Part shown: positions 50,880 to 62,009 of the stretch, one piece after another
Numbering within the stretch: the stretch's first letter is position 1
Layout: each line of letters begins with the position of its first letter
Origin: Aphanomyces cochlioides
Lineage: Eukaryota > Oomycota > Saprolegniomycetes > Saprolegniales > Verrucalvaceae
NCBI GenBank assembly: GCA_019828595.1
Contig: JAHQRK010000029.1
Coordinates: 744,001 to 808,000, forward strand
DNA: 64,000 nt
Direction: 5' to 3'
Program-made: the position numbers and the translations under genes
The notes under the pieces: generated by a model
What the model saw: only the letters and a program-made list of their open reading frames with translations
Told to the model about the DNA's origin: nothing
Databases searched by the model: none

Positions 50880-53635
50880 AGACAATGGACCAAGGTTGAA
50901 CCAGACCAAACCGAGATGGGCACTTTAGAAGAAGCACTGAATGGTTTGGTGGCTGCAGCAGTGCAACAAGGTTTCCCACAACATTTGAAGCTACAGTTGG
51001 AGCAGCTTGTCCACCAATACCATGATATCTGGTGAACTACTCTAGTACAAGACGAGCCAGCAAACGTTGAGCCGCTGGAGATCACGTTGATTGCTGACGC
51101 TGTGCTGTTTCAAGCCAAAGCGCGAAAGTACCCCCCTGAGCAGCTGAGTTTCATGGCTACATATATTGATCAACTGTTGCAAGCTGGCTGCATTCATTTG
51201 AAAAATCAATCACGATGGGCGTGTGCTGTACATCTTGTACAGCACACGCCCATAGTGCGCTCTATGCCAAACCTCGCATCCAGTTTGTCAGCCACGCAAG
51301 GCTCTGTCGCGTTCGCAACGTTTAATCTCTTCAAGGGATTCTGGCAGATGCCTCTACATCTGAAGAGTCAAGAAATTTTCAGTTTTTGTACTCCTGCAGG
51401 CGTCTACACACCAACGCGTGTCCCTCAAGGCGCAAAGGACTCGGTATTGCATTTCCAGAATCAAATGGTGCATGTTCTGCGTGATATGCTCAACGACAAG
51501 GTTCTAGTATGGATTGATGGTTGTGTGCTACACGCCAAGTCAAACGAAGAATTCCTCAGTCATCTTCAAGAGTTTTTCGAGGTCATGCGGAAGGCCAATC
51601 TGAAGCATTAGTGTATCAAAGAGCAAACTGTTTAGCTCGACGGTCCAATGGTGTGGTCGAATTTTGGATGCAGCAGGCGTCAGGCACTGCCCATCTCGTG
51701 TAGATGCTCTGTCAGCCATAACTCCTCCACTCACTGCGGCAGGACTCCAACATTTCCTTTGTGCGACGAATTGGCTTCGTGATTCTCTCGTCGACTATCC
51801 ACGCATGGTCCACCCTCTACAAGAGTTTTGGGGGGCAGCTACGAAGAACCGTGGACGCAAGAAGCAGATTCTGGAAGGAATACAACTGTTTTGGGACACA
51901 CGTCTGTTCGACGTTTTCACCAAAGTGATCGATAGCATCCGATCCACTTGCAAGATCCACTATGCTCTGGACACAGCCAGACTATGCCTTTTTACTGATG
52001 CTTCTGACCTTGGTTGGGGGCAATCATCGCTCAGGTCCTTGATTGGGATTTAAATTTGCCTGTGCATTTGCAGAAACACGAGCTTATCACGTGCCGCAGT
52101 GGTATTTTCAAGAATGCCCAAGCAAATTGGAGTATTGTCGAGAAAGAAGCTTATCCAATAGTGCGTACATGTATCGACATGGAATATCTCCTTGCACGCC
52201 CAACCGAATTTGATGTCTATTGTGACCATAAGAACCTCATCAGCATTTTTTCCCCGACCAAGGAAATTCCCAAACATGTTCTCGGCAAGTCGCATCGGTG
52301 AGCGGCCATGCTTATGCCATTACACTATGTGATTCACCACATCGATGGAGCTAGCAATTTGTGGGCCGATATGCTCAGTCGTATGTTTACCCAAGAAACC
52401 CCAGCAGCACAACCACGCTTGGCAAAGGTGAAGGCTGCTCGACATTCATTCGATTGACCTGTGATGTTGGGGGAGAAGATTTGGGAGCCGGACGGCAATG
52501 AAGATTTAGTGGTCTATCTGTTGACCATCAATCACTGTGGCATTCATGCACACCGCAGCGAAGCCAGCATGAATTTGAACCTTGAAGAGAAATTTGCAAT
52601 CTCCGAGTTGAAAGAAAAAGTGTCAAGCTTTGTGAAGAATTGTCTGCTTTGCAAGCATGTGAAAGGTGGAAACATTATTCAACGCCCATGGCGTAAAGAA
52701 TACATGGCAAAGAGCAGAAATGAATGCCTTCACTGGGATTTTCTATTCATGGGAGCAGCATTTGGTGAAGAGCAATACTTATTGGTGGTCAAGGATGAGC
52801 TTACACATTATTGTGAGCTCATTCCGTGTGCAAGCCCAACGGCTATTGTAGCCGCAACTGCATTATTGGATTGGTACAACTGGTTTGGATCCCCCAAGTT
52901 TGTCAATCCGATTGTGGAAGTCATTTCGTCAACAAAGTCCTCAAGGAGTTGGAATCACGCTTGAAATTCAAACAGCTCACTACGCCATTCTACTCACCTT
53001 GGTTGAATGGTACAGTTGAACGTTTGAATCGCAATATCCTGGATGTGTTCCAAGCCATGCTTCTGGAATTCCAGCTAGCCAACCATCAAGAGTTCTATTT
53101 GACTCCCTTGGTCCACCCCTTCCGAAGGGGTGGATTTGAAAGAGCGCCGCCGTCTGTATCTGCAACGCAACAAGAAAGGAGCCATCGAAAAAATTTCCGA
53201 TGGTGATTTTGTACTATGGGCACGTATTGACGAACGACTTTTTGTGAAGTGGGTTGGCCCTTTTACTATCATCAAAACACGGAAGTTTTCTTATATCATA
53301 CGACACCTCATCAATCGAAAGGAGTTTGAAGTCTACGGCTCCAGACTGAAGTTCTACTATGACGCCTCGTTGAACGTTAACGAAGAGCTATTGCAACATG
53401 TTGCACAGCAATGATTGATGTTGGAAGTGAAAGGCATTTTGGATCACCGCTGGAACGATCAAGTTCGAAAATGGCAGCATTACATTAGCTGGCATAGTTA
53501 GCAAGACGAAGAAACCTCATGGGAATGGGCAACAGACATGATCAAGTACATACCCAAATTGATTGCCAGCTATGTGAAGGATATTCACGATCCACAGTTT
53601 GAGGCTTACATCTCGGGCTTGGGCCTGCGAGGTTA
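50880..53635 (+). pseudogene. Ty3/gypsy chromovirus polyprotein, degenerate
   Basis: The order is reverse transcriptase, RNase H, integrase, chromodomain. The RT amino part (LEQLVHQYHDIW, stop, then EPLEITLIADAV) leads to 51087-51611 with ATFNLFKGFWQMPL, where the catalytic Asp is Asn, and VLVWIDGCVLHA, where the second Asp of the I-D-D motif is Gly. RNase H is at 51.9-52.3 kb (LCLFTDASDLGWG; NWSIVEKEAYPIV; YCDHKNLISIF). The integrase zinc region has LLCKHVKG, then WDFLFMGA and SPWLNGTVERLNRN. The tail at 53.43-53.6 kb reads ILDHRWNDQ..W.HYISWH..DEETSWEWA, a chromodomain, which in this clade targets integration to chromatin. It has at least six frame changes or stops and is clearly dead. Confidence 0.8.
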
Positions 53636-53663
53636 AGTTTCGGGCTTGGGGGGGGGGCAATGT

Positions 53664-54572
53664 TGCGTGGGTGCGCAAGTCTCAGCCCGAAACATGCTGT
53701 GTGAGTTGAGTGGCTTGGGAAAGAGACGACAGCGACAGAGACAAGCGAGCAGCCACATGGCAGAGACGACATCGACAACGACGATCCAGCAGCGAGGCAG
53801 CACAAAACGAGTGACGCGACGCGGGAAAACCACAAGGCATCTTGATGTACACGCATCTTGAAGGCAGCTAAGCAGTCGAGAGGCAAGCGACCACAGCGAG
53901 GCAGCGAAGCAGACGAGAGGCAAGCGACCACAGCGAGGCAGCGAGGAAGCAGCTTGACGGTCTGTCAAGCAACAGGCAAATCGGAAAATGAAGCCGCAGC
54001 CATTCAAATCCACAAGTAAGTTCTCCAATCTCATCCTCAAGAATTTCACACTACCCAACGAGTGGACTCCAAGACGCCCTATACAAAAATCAAGATACAA
54101 GATGTGGCTGAAGAAACATTTGGACACGGCGCCCCCATGTTCCGACAATGACGCGCCATTGAGACAAGAAATCTGCTCCGTCCAAGATGAGTCCAACCAA
54201 CATGTGGATATTTTCTATGGCACTGGTTCCGTCCAAGATTAGTCAAGCCAACATGTGGGCGTTCTCCAGATGATGCCCCCGACCAAGATTATTCCACAGC
54301 CATCAGATGACGAAGACCAGACACTTCTGTCCCATGTCTACACCACCCAAGACAGTCACCTTGTCACAAAACATGATGACCCTCACCCAAGTCCAAGATT
54401 CGACGTGTCAAGTGTCAACATTGCACTGTATCAACTGATACAACAGAAATCAAGTTTTAAGAGGTAAAACTTCTTGAGTTCAAATCTCACAAGAACCAAT
54501 ATTATTCACTCAAGAGTGATTAATGACGGTCATTATTATTTAGCGTATAATTAACCTTAATATACACGATTG
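53664..54572 (+). repeat. Probable 3' LTR of the chromovirus; right limit uncertain
   Basis: A polypurine run (53647-53658, ten G) is followed by TGTTGCGTGGG, a typical LTR start. Its first 55 bp recur at 50069-50121. The repeat GAGTGGCTTGGGA occurs again at 54579. The internal part has a repeated AAGCGACCACAGCGAGGCAG unit. The right limit is a guess at GTACA before that third occurrence. Confidence 0.5.
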
Positions 54573-55701
54573 TACACTGAGTGGCTTGGGAGCATCCCAG
54601 ATTGTGTTTGTATGCACCCTCAGCCACTTGAAATGGCTGGAGTGCTTTGATTTAATGAGACAAAGAGGTGCGTGCACTCATGGACACTCAATCTGCGCCA
54701 ATAGTCCCTCGGTGGGGTTTGGCTAGAAATGTACCTTGATTGATCATCTCAGTTCTCAATTTGGTTTCAATCGACGATTTGTCATAGACCAGCAATGACT
54801 GGTATGCGTACTTCCAAGCTGCTTTAGACCACCGCCTGATCAATCCGTCGGAGATAATTCAGAACCCGAGCCACGCCGTGATTATGAACGAATCGGAGCT
54901 AGACGAAGACTTGGTGTATGACAAGTGGGACGATTATTCAGTGTTATTGGAGAAGCACAACCTTCGAGGATATCACAACAAGCATCCGAAGCCTTTGGTG
55001 AAGGCCCTTATTGAATGTAATCGCCCCGATGACTTGCGCCAACACATGAAATCAAATCTCGAATGAGAGAGCAAGCATATGCGGAATTCTGTCTGGCATG
55101 ATGTGTGAGTCATTTCATCTCATTTGCGTGTCATTCATACCCGTTTCATATCATGCATACGTTCACGGTTGAAGTATTGACGTTCTGAATCATCGAGAAA
55201 GCTCCACGTCATCATGACGCTTGTTTGAAGGCTCCACATCCACATGACGATCGTTTCTTCAAGTTCCATTCTGCTGACGCTCTTCACTTCAAGCACTCAA
55301 TATCACCTTTATTGATAGGATTAACAACGATAAGTCATATCTCAATTTATCACGAACAACTCAAGTCGCGTCCAGACATTTTGATCGATCAAATTCAAGA
55401 CCAGATTTGAAGTCTTACGAGGAGATATCAATGAATCAAAACAATGAAGTCACGTTCACTCGCACCCGCCACTGCGGGCAGAAGGTGAAGAAAAATATGA
55501 TGATATTCACTGGCAAAGGATGGGAAGCATTCCTTAACTTTGCTTAGGACCTCTTTCGAGTAGTTTTCGGACAGAGACGGAGCCAATCAAAACACTTCTC
55601 GTCTCTTTTTTCATCGCATTTTCCAAAAAGAGGTCAGCGAGGTCTTTTTGGTCTCTTTTTGCATTTTATTCTATTTTATTATTATTTTGCTTTGATGAGC
55701 G
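54573..55701. other. Region upstream of a second gypsy gag, no gene seen
   Basis: It may include LTR and leader of the element whose Gag starts at 55702. An AGCCAATCA box (55580-55588) lies 114-122 bp before that ATG. Repeated CATTTCAT/TCATAC words occur at 55105-55160. An ORF of 62 codons at 54878-55066 has no recognisable content. Confidence 0.45.
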
Positions 55702-56662
55702 ATGGATCGAGGCACACCACGCAAGCCAGAACACAATGCTTCCACTGTGGTTGCTACAGTTGTTTCTTCAGTTGATGGACGAGCTGACCGAGCAATACCC
55801 TCTCGCCGCTTTAGCCGAGGAATAGGGCTACGTATTGTGCGTGCAGGAGCGATGGCTTTCAAGGTCTTTGTAGGAGATACCATGCTCACCATGATCAAAC
55901 ATTTCAAGTCACTGTACTGACCAATCATTTTTCATTAGCTGAAAATCTGACTCCCAAAAGTACATGGATCAACTTGGAGTCAACTTTTTGTGCTAAACAG
56001 AGACTCATAAAAATCCTACTCGAAAGGCCCTTATGACCAGTACCAATACAGCATTTGGATGCGATACAACTTAAACGATGAAGAAGACATGGAAAATTTT
56101 CATGACGACATTCTGAGTCTCCTCAATATGGCTGATATGCATCGCTGCACTGCATCATCAACCCCATCGCACCAAACTCCGTCCGACCGCGTGAAGAATG
56201 GTCTCAACCAATTGCTGACCATTCACTGTCCGCTCGGAACTCGAGATTTGATGGTTAGCAAGCTTTGGCGCACCGTCAAAATGCCAAAACAATCAGTCGC
56301 AAATTTTGCCGATACTCACCAACGATATGTCAGACTATCTGAAGTTGAGACGGTTTATCTTGAAATTGAAGAAGATCTACGGTGGGTCAAATCAAAAATG
56401 TCAAATGCTTCGGATTATATCACATCAAGCGAAGGGAAGAGCAAAAGAAGAAATCTGGGCGTAATGAGTCTTCCCCATCTCGCATTGCAAGCTCCAAGAA
56501 GCTTTACTGCAATTTCTGTCATTCCAAGGGATACAAACAAGACAATCACACATCAGTCGAATACGATCGAATGGATAGCACCAAGGACGAAGGAATACTC
56601 GAGAGCATAGCTGCGATGATGTTCAACGTCCATGATAACCTTTCGGACGACATCGTCCGCTG
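55702..56662 (+). pseudogene. Ty3/gypsy Gag with frameshifts and an altered zinc knuckle
   Basis: The start MDRGTPRKPEHNAS at 55702 leads to a capsid-like region after a shift (WINLESTFCAKQRLIKILLE). The piece at 56059 onward reads YNLNDEEDMENFHDDILSLL. At about 56390 the frame shifts again and gives KLYCNFCHSKGYKQDNHTS. This is a C-x2-C-x4-H-x4-C nucleocapsid knuckle in which the His is Tyr and the last Cys is His, so zinc binding is probably lost. The product would package the retrotransposon RNA. Confidence 0.7.
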
Positions 56663-56710
56663 ATTCGTATCAAACGATCTGTTAACCAATCGCAGCGACA
56701 AAGTGCATGA

Positions 56711-57840
56711 TTGGAATTGATTCACCATTCATTTCATCAGTCAATATATATTATCCCAACAGTAAACACTGAAGACACTCCACTAAATGTTGAGCAACTT
56801 GTCCCTTCTCATCTCCAATCACAAGAGCAACAGCGATTGCTATCCTTACTTCCCAAGTATCGATACATATTTGAAGGAAAAATCGGCACAATCGACTTGG
56901 ACCCTCACGTCATTCCCTTGAAACTGGGCTGAAGACCTTTTGCTTCGCGAACTTACCCCATTTCAGAAATCCATTTGAACGCAACAAAGCGCGAGGTACA
57001 AAAATTGGTGCAGCTTGGTGTTCTTGAGCCAACCCGAGCATCACCTTGGCGTCTCCAGCTTTTATTGTTCCAAAGAAAGTCAATACAGTTCGCCTTGTGG
57101 CCGATTCCCGGCGACTCAATCAAATGATCGAGAGACACCCTTTCCCATTGCCCAAGATTTGCGATATTATGCGATCATTGCAACGTCCAGCCTTCAAGAC
57201 GGCTCTCGATCTCGTTATGGGTTACTACGGAAGAACATTGGCTGAGAAAAGTCGCAGTTGCACGGCTATCGTCTTGCCATTAGGCAAGTTTCGCTATCTG
57301 CGCCTTCCCATGGGCATCTCGTGCGCTCCCAATGAATTCCAAGCCGTCATGAACCTTTTTGTTGGCGATCTTGAATTTGTGAAGTGTTATCTGGATGATC
57401 TGTTGGTGATTTCAGATACCTTGATGAGCACATGGATCACATTGCATTTGTCATGGAACGATTTAGTCGCTCTAGCACTGCTGTCAACACAAAGAAGTCC
57501 TTCTTCTGTGCTGTGTAGCTTGATTATTTGGGATTTCACATTACCCAAAATGGAATTTGCCCTATGTCCAACAAAGTGGACGCAATGTTGAAAATCAACC
57601 CACCGCAAAATCGCAAGCAGTTGCGTCGCTTTATTGGTATGGTGAATTACTACAGAGATATTTGGCCACGTCGAGCCCACTTGGGCGCCCCCTTGACAAA
57701 AATGACTTCTGACAAGCAACCATTCACTTGGACTGACGAAGACAATTCGGCATTCATTGCCATCAAGAAGATGGTGGCGCAAGAAACCATGCTCACCCAT
57801 CCAGACTTCAATCGTTTTTCGACTTTGACTTCAATCAACA
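56711..57840 (+). pseudogene. Ty3/gypsy reverse transcriptase, second element
   Basis: A leader (QQRLLSLLPKYRYIFEGKIG) is followed by a stop at 56930-56932. After a shift at 57060 the RT fingers and palm are read: ASPAFIVPKK, VADSRRLNQMIERHPFPLP and KTALDLVMGYYG. The active site is intact as VKCYLDDLLVISD near 57390. A shift at about 57425 leads to the thumb and connection (FHITQNGICPMSN; RFIGMVNYYRDIWPRRAHLG; FTWTDEDNSAFIAIK). It ends at HPDF near 57815, where the next element's Gag is joined, so RNase H and integrase are missing. Confidence 0.75.
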
Positions 57841-57869
57841 TGATGTTTTTCGACTTTGTGAAGGTAGCC

Positions 57870-58436
57870 CTGGCTCGCCAAGAAACTGCACGTAGCGCTG
57901 AAATCGACAGAAGCCGAAAGTCCCAATCGCAGACAAGCCCGTACGCTCAAGGCTGCCCCTGCTGCTGCGAACGCTGGATCTCCTCCGGCAGTTGTCGCTA
58001 AAGGCAATACGATTGTTTGCTGGGGCTGCGGAGGTCCCACAATATGCGCGAATGCGAATTGTGACCTCAGAGGCCGAACGGAAGTCTATTCGTGAGTGCA
58101 AGGCTGCCGAGCGCAAGCCTGCCAAAAATGTCAAGTCATTACGTTGGCCTTCATCTGCTCCTGCCGATGGTAGTTGCTGCGCCACAGCCCCTGGTTCCGG
58201 ACTTGACGCTTATGTACTTTGGCAGCGATGCACAGACAATTTTATCACATGGACTCTTTGATGCTCTCATCCACAATCAGTTGTCCCGGATACAAACATT
58301 CAAGCTGCCACGTTCACAAATCATGCGTGGATTTGGCAATGTGCCCCTTTCGTTGGGCATACATTTTGTTGTACCGGAGCTGGTGTTGCGAGTTTGTGGA
58401 ACGTCGATTACTCTGCGCAATGTTAGCGCCTAGGTC
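57870..58436 (+). pseudogene. Third gypsy-type element: nucleocapsid and protease remains
   Basis: After basic Gag sequence (ALARQETARSAE) the frame contains VCWGCGGP followed, one base out of frame, by HNMREC; together this is a C-x2-C..H-x4-C zinc knuckle broken by a single-base change near 58040. From 58092 an aspartic-protease-like region follows (DLTLMYFGSDAQTILSHGLF), where the expected D-S-G triad reads FGSD, so it is degenerate. It ends at a stop at 58431-58433. Confidence 0.55.
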
Positions 58437-58727
58437 AATCCTATAGATACTGCTGTCGGTGTCGCAATCGGCCGTCCCATTATGAAGTCTCTCGCCTATT
58501 CTACTAAAACTCTTTTGTCCGATGCTGCGGGCCTTCTTGATGTAATTGACTTGTCCGATATTTCTGTTTTGGAATGAGTCATCCGCCGTATGCCGAGCTC
58601 TTCGCGCTCACAACTCCTAGTTGGAGACGGATGATGATGTTGATGATGAAAACGGCGGACAGTCAAACTCTGTCATCGAGGTCTTGAAGGCCTTGAAGCT
58701 GTTATCTATATATCAGGTGCTGCCACA

Positions 58728-59178
58728 TTGTCTGCAATGTTGCTCAAATACGTGGACGTCTTCCGCCTGACATTTCAGCATGATCCTCCGATAGCTGTAG
58801 ATCCTTTGCAAGTGCGAATTAAGCAAGATACCGTACCCACCGAGTGCAAAGCGCGTCGATATTCGCCGCTCCAAACCGATTTCCTCCGAAAACACCTTGC
58901 CGAGATTATGGATGCTGGTTTAGGACGTCGCACTATGCCGTCTCGTTCGTCGTCACCGCCTTGCATTGTTCCAAAGAAGGATGGCTCCATCCGCATGACT
59001 ATCGACACTCGAGGTCCTAACTCTCAAACAGAACTGATGCATTGGCCGATGCCCGCGCTTGAAGTTGTCGTGGCTCGTCTTATGGGCAAGTCGTGCTTCT
59101 TTGCTTTAGACTGGTTCAAAGAGTATTGGCAGCTCCCGCTGCACCCAGCCTCGCACGAAGCTTATACGATTATGGGAG
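58728..59178 (+). pseudogene. Third gypsy-type element: reverse transcriptase amino half
   Basis: It reads CKARRYSPLQTDFLRKHL, PPCIVPKKDGSIRMTIDTRG, HWPMPALEVVVARLMGKSC and FFALDWFKEYWQLPLHP, with the first catalytic Asp kept in ALDWF. It is cut at YTIMG, where a Tc1-like fragment on the other strand begins. The YxDD half is absent. It belongs with 57870-58436 as one truncated element. Confidence 0.7.
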
Positions 59179-59511
59179 TTGTTGAAATGGTCGAGTCTTG
59201 GAGATGAAACGTTGCTTGCAGGAGACACGACGATTCAGACCGACTTCCCGGAGGCGACGACGGATTGTCTCCTTCGAGACAGTCACATCATAAAAAATCT
59301 CAAGGCCCTTGGCAATGTTTGAGACACCATAACGTCGGTCCTTCATTGCTTCACGATTAATAAGGCGAACCACATGGCCGGTGGTTGAACGACAACAACC
59401 TGGACGAGGTGAAACCGTCGCTCGATCCTCGTTCTTGATCTTGACAAAAATGTTTAGCCAATTCGAACTCTTTCTCAATTTGAATATTTTCGATGGGAAT
59501 ATACGCAGCAT
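59179..59511 (-). pseudogene. Tc1-like transposase, helix-turn-helix fragment
   Basis: About 75 codons read RSTTGHVVRLINREAMKDRR, SNIAKGLEIFYDV and SKETIRRRLREVGLNRRVS. This is the second helix-turn-helix of Tc1-type transposases, with a GCCR in place of the usual GRPR hook. The catalytic domain is missing: it breaks at the gypsy junction. It is another family than the copy at 40.3 kb. Confidence 0.65.
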
Positions 59512-60097
59512 ATCCCTAAGGGCCAGTCTGGATAGACATTAAAAATATTGTGATAATTCGTTAGGGCGTCTTCCAAGTAACTTTCAAAAATGAACGGAGC
59601 CAATCAGATTTGTTTCCGTCGTGTTTCAAAATCCTCTTTTGAATAACGATGAAGAGTCATGTTTGCATCGTTATTGGGTTAAAGCACCATTCCAAGTAGG
59701 AGTGATGTAATGACTGAATATGGGCTCTGTGTCCTCGGGGTGCATTTGACCATACACTATGAACCCCGAGCACGCCCTCATCATCGCTGCAGCCGTCGCA
59801 ACAGCTGAAATGGCTGCGATTACAGCGCGATCAAGACCACCAGCTACCAGCTACGCATTGCACTCTGACTCCTGGTCACGTGTTCAAGTATCTACGAACT
59901 ATAATGGATGGTATCGACGGCACTTGCGATATATCAGACAAACTTTTGAAGCCATCGTCGGCAGTGTTGAATCTCGGTGGGGACAAGAAACCATCCGATA
60001 CATCACAACGCTGTCTTTTCTATCTCGGACCGGGTTGCAGCGACTCTGCACTACTTGACGCATAACCATGAACTTGCATCCTCACCTATGACTACGC
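59512..60097. other. Region with no clear gene
   Basis: At 59520-59560 GGGCCAGTCTGGATAGACAT resembles the GGGCCCGTCTGGATGCC MITE end. An AGCCAATCAG box is at 59598. The open frame 59759-60058 starts MNPEHALIIAAAVATAEMAA but shows no known domain. Confidence 0.4.
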
Positions 60098-60365
60098 TCA
60101 GGCGCATGGCGATCTTTTGCCGCAGAATAGATTGCTGTTGATTGCTCTTCGAGCCTCAAAAAGCTGGTCCATAAGTACGCAAACGAAGCTCCACAAGAAC
60201 TTGCACCATGTCGACTGTCCACAACGTTTTCTTGTCTTGAGACGGCTGGCTCGAACCGCTTGGCTCAGTTGCCACACTTGCGGCCTCCAGTCGTGCCAAT
60301 CGCTCAATCAACTCCTTCTTCATTGGCGCCTTCATCTTGATCCTTGCTTCCAACGAACTAAGCAA
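60098..60365 (-). pseudogene. Myb/SANT-like domain fragment of a transposon-associated gene
   Basis: A helical start (PMKKELIERLARLEAAS) is followed by TLWTVDMVQVLVELRLRTYG, which has the tryptophan and spacing of the first helix of SANT/Myb-like domains in DNA transposon accessory proteins. After a stop, the other frame gives KSNQQQSILRQK, the expected next helix. It is a broken fragment, opposite in direction to the transposase at 60.8 kb. Confidence 0.45.
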
Positions 60366-60797
60366 ACAATGGGTTCATGTGTCGAAGTCAATTCGGATTG
60401 GACGATTATATTAAGTTTTGTCCAATTAAAGCGATTTATGGTGCAAATCACAACTGAAAAATATCTGGCACAATCATGATAAACTCCTTCATTTTGTACA
60501 ACGTCCAGTCATATTTGAGTCGAAAACGAGGAGAAACAACAACGACACAACGACGAAATATTGACGACGTCATTTTTTCTTTCAAAAACACGAATGTACT
60601 CGGAAGAGGCCTATATTGAGTATTCTGCATTTTGGGAAAAGAATCCATGGATTATATTGTGCTTTCGACAAGAATTTTCGAATCTCGCGTGGTATTACAC
60701 TTTCGCACTGCGTTATTTTAAATCGCTCTGATTGGCTGAAAATGGAAAAGCATACTTATTGGTTGGTGTTTTGTTTTCGTTCATCCATTCCATCCAC

Positions 60798-61928
60798 ATG
60801 AGCGTCATTGATGCCGCGATGTCCCGCCATGCTAGCGCCAACACAGTGCTGCATTGCTTGTATGGTCGCTACTTCCTTGGAATGTCGAAGAAAGAGTTGA
60901 GCACCGTCTATGGGAAGAGTGAGCGTACGATTACAAATTGGATTCACACATACGAGCAAACGGGGGACTTCCAACGGAAGAAGACTGCCGTTGAAAGTAA
61001 GTTCGACGAATCCGAGAAGGCTTGGATTGTACAATTTTTCAACAGAAGGCCATTGTCTTTCCTGGACGAGGCTCAGGCGTACTTTCGCAGACGATTCAAG
61101 AAGAGAATTTCAATCTCGACAATATGGAAAATCGTTCATGACCATGGATACACATGGAAAGTTCTTGAACGTAGAGCGATACAAATCAATCAACAGGATA
61201 TCTGCCGATTCGTGAATGAAATTGACTCGCTATGCTGGAGCCAGCGAAATGTTGTGTTCCTGGACGAAGTCAGGTGCTGTGAGCTCTATAAATGAAATCA
61301 CTATTTGTATGTTAGTTTCGACAACCGTGGTATGTTGCGTAAACGGGGATACGCTTTAAAAGGCGATAAAGTTGTCTTTCGTGGCGAATTTACTCGCAAA
61401 GCTCGACTGTCATTGCTTTGCTTTGCCGGCGCTGATGGTTTGGTTGAATATTTTGATACAGAAGGCACATTTGACAGCGAATCATTTCTCCATTGCTGTA
61501 GCCTTTTTGCTCGAAGTGGTAAAGTTCAAATGTACCCGGGCAGAAACTCAGTCTGGGTCCTTGATGGAGCCAAAATCCACTGCAATGAAGATATCGTCAT
61601 GCATTTGAGATCCATTGGTATTGTACCTATTTTTCTGCCCGCGTACTGCCCATTTTACAACCCTATTGAATATCTGTTTGGCTTCCTCAAGAAAGCATTT
61701 CAGCGGTATTATGTTGAAGCCCAAAGCAAAAGGAATCTAATCTTTTTCACTGTCGAGATCATGCAAAGATTCAAATACTTTGACTTGACAAACGTTATGA
61801 GCCATTGTGGGTGGTCGCCAACTGGGAGGTTTGATCCATGTATTGGTCTTGCTCATGGCAAAGTTCGTATGGGTGATTTAATCCTTGACGCCGACGATTT
61901 AGGATTTATTGTTCGAGATGACGATTAA
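60798..61928 (+). pseudogene. Tc1/mariner-type (DDE_3) transposase with one in-frame TGA
   Basis: It starts at ATG 60798; an AGCCAATCAG box lies about 70 bp upstream on the opposite strand. Residues 20-55 form a helix-turn-helix (YFLGMSKKELSTVYGKSERT, then NWIHTYEQ). Residues 65-125 form a second one (SISTIWKIVHDHGYTWK). The DDE_3 domain has all acids: NVVFLDEV, VWVLDGAKIHC, and YNPIEYLFG. A single TGA at 61293-61295 interrupts after CELYK; the same frame continues with DNRGMLRKRGYALKG and ends normally at 61928. With only this lesion it would be 376 codons, a full-length transposase. Either a recent nonsense mutation or a sequencing error is likely; recoding is possible but unsupported. Confidence 0.8.
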
Positions 61929-62009
61929 ATTTAATCATGTTTAAGCTTGATAAACAAGTCATTGGATTGTGGGACTTATCTCGCATCAAGAGGCAAATTC
62001 ACTTTAAAT

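Noticed and set aside
54465..54500. tRNA-like 3' half (GAGTTCAAATCTCA stem-loop followed by CAAGAACCA)
   Set aside because: No matching 5' acceptor strand, D-arm or anticodon arm can be folded from the preceding 60 bases. It may be a chance B-box or an old tRNA-derived repeat.
61293..61295. Selenocysteine or programmed readthrough at the transposase TGA
   Set aside because: No downstream hairpin or conserved Cys context supports it, and many neighbouring genes carry simple lesions.
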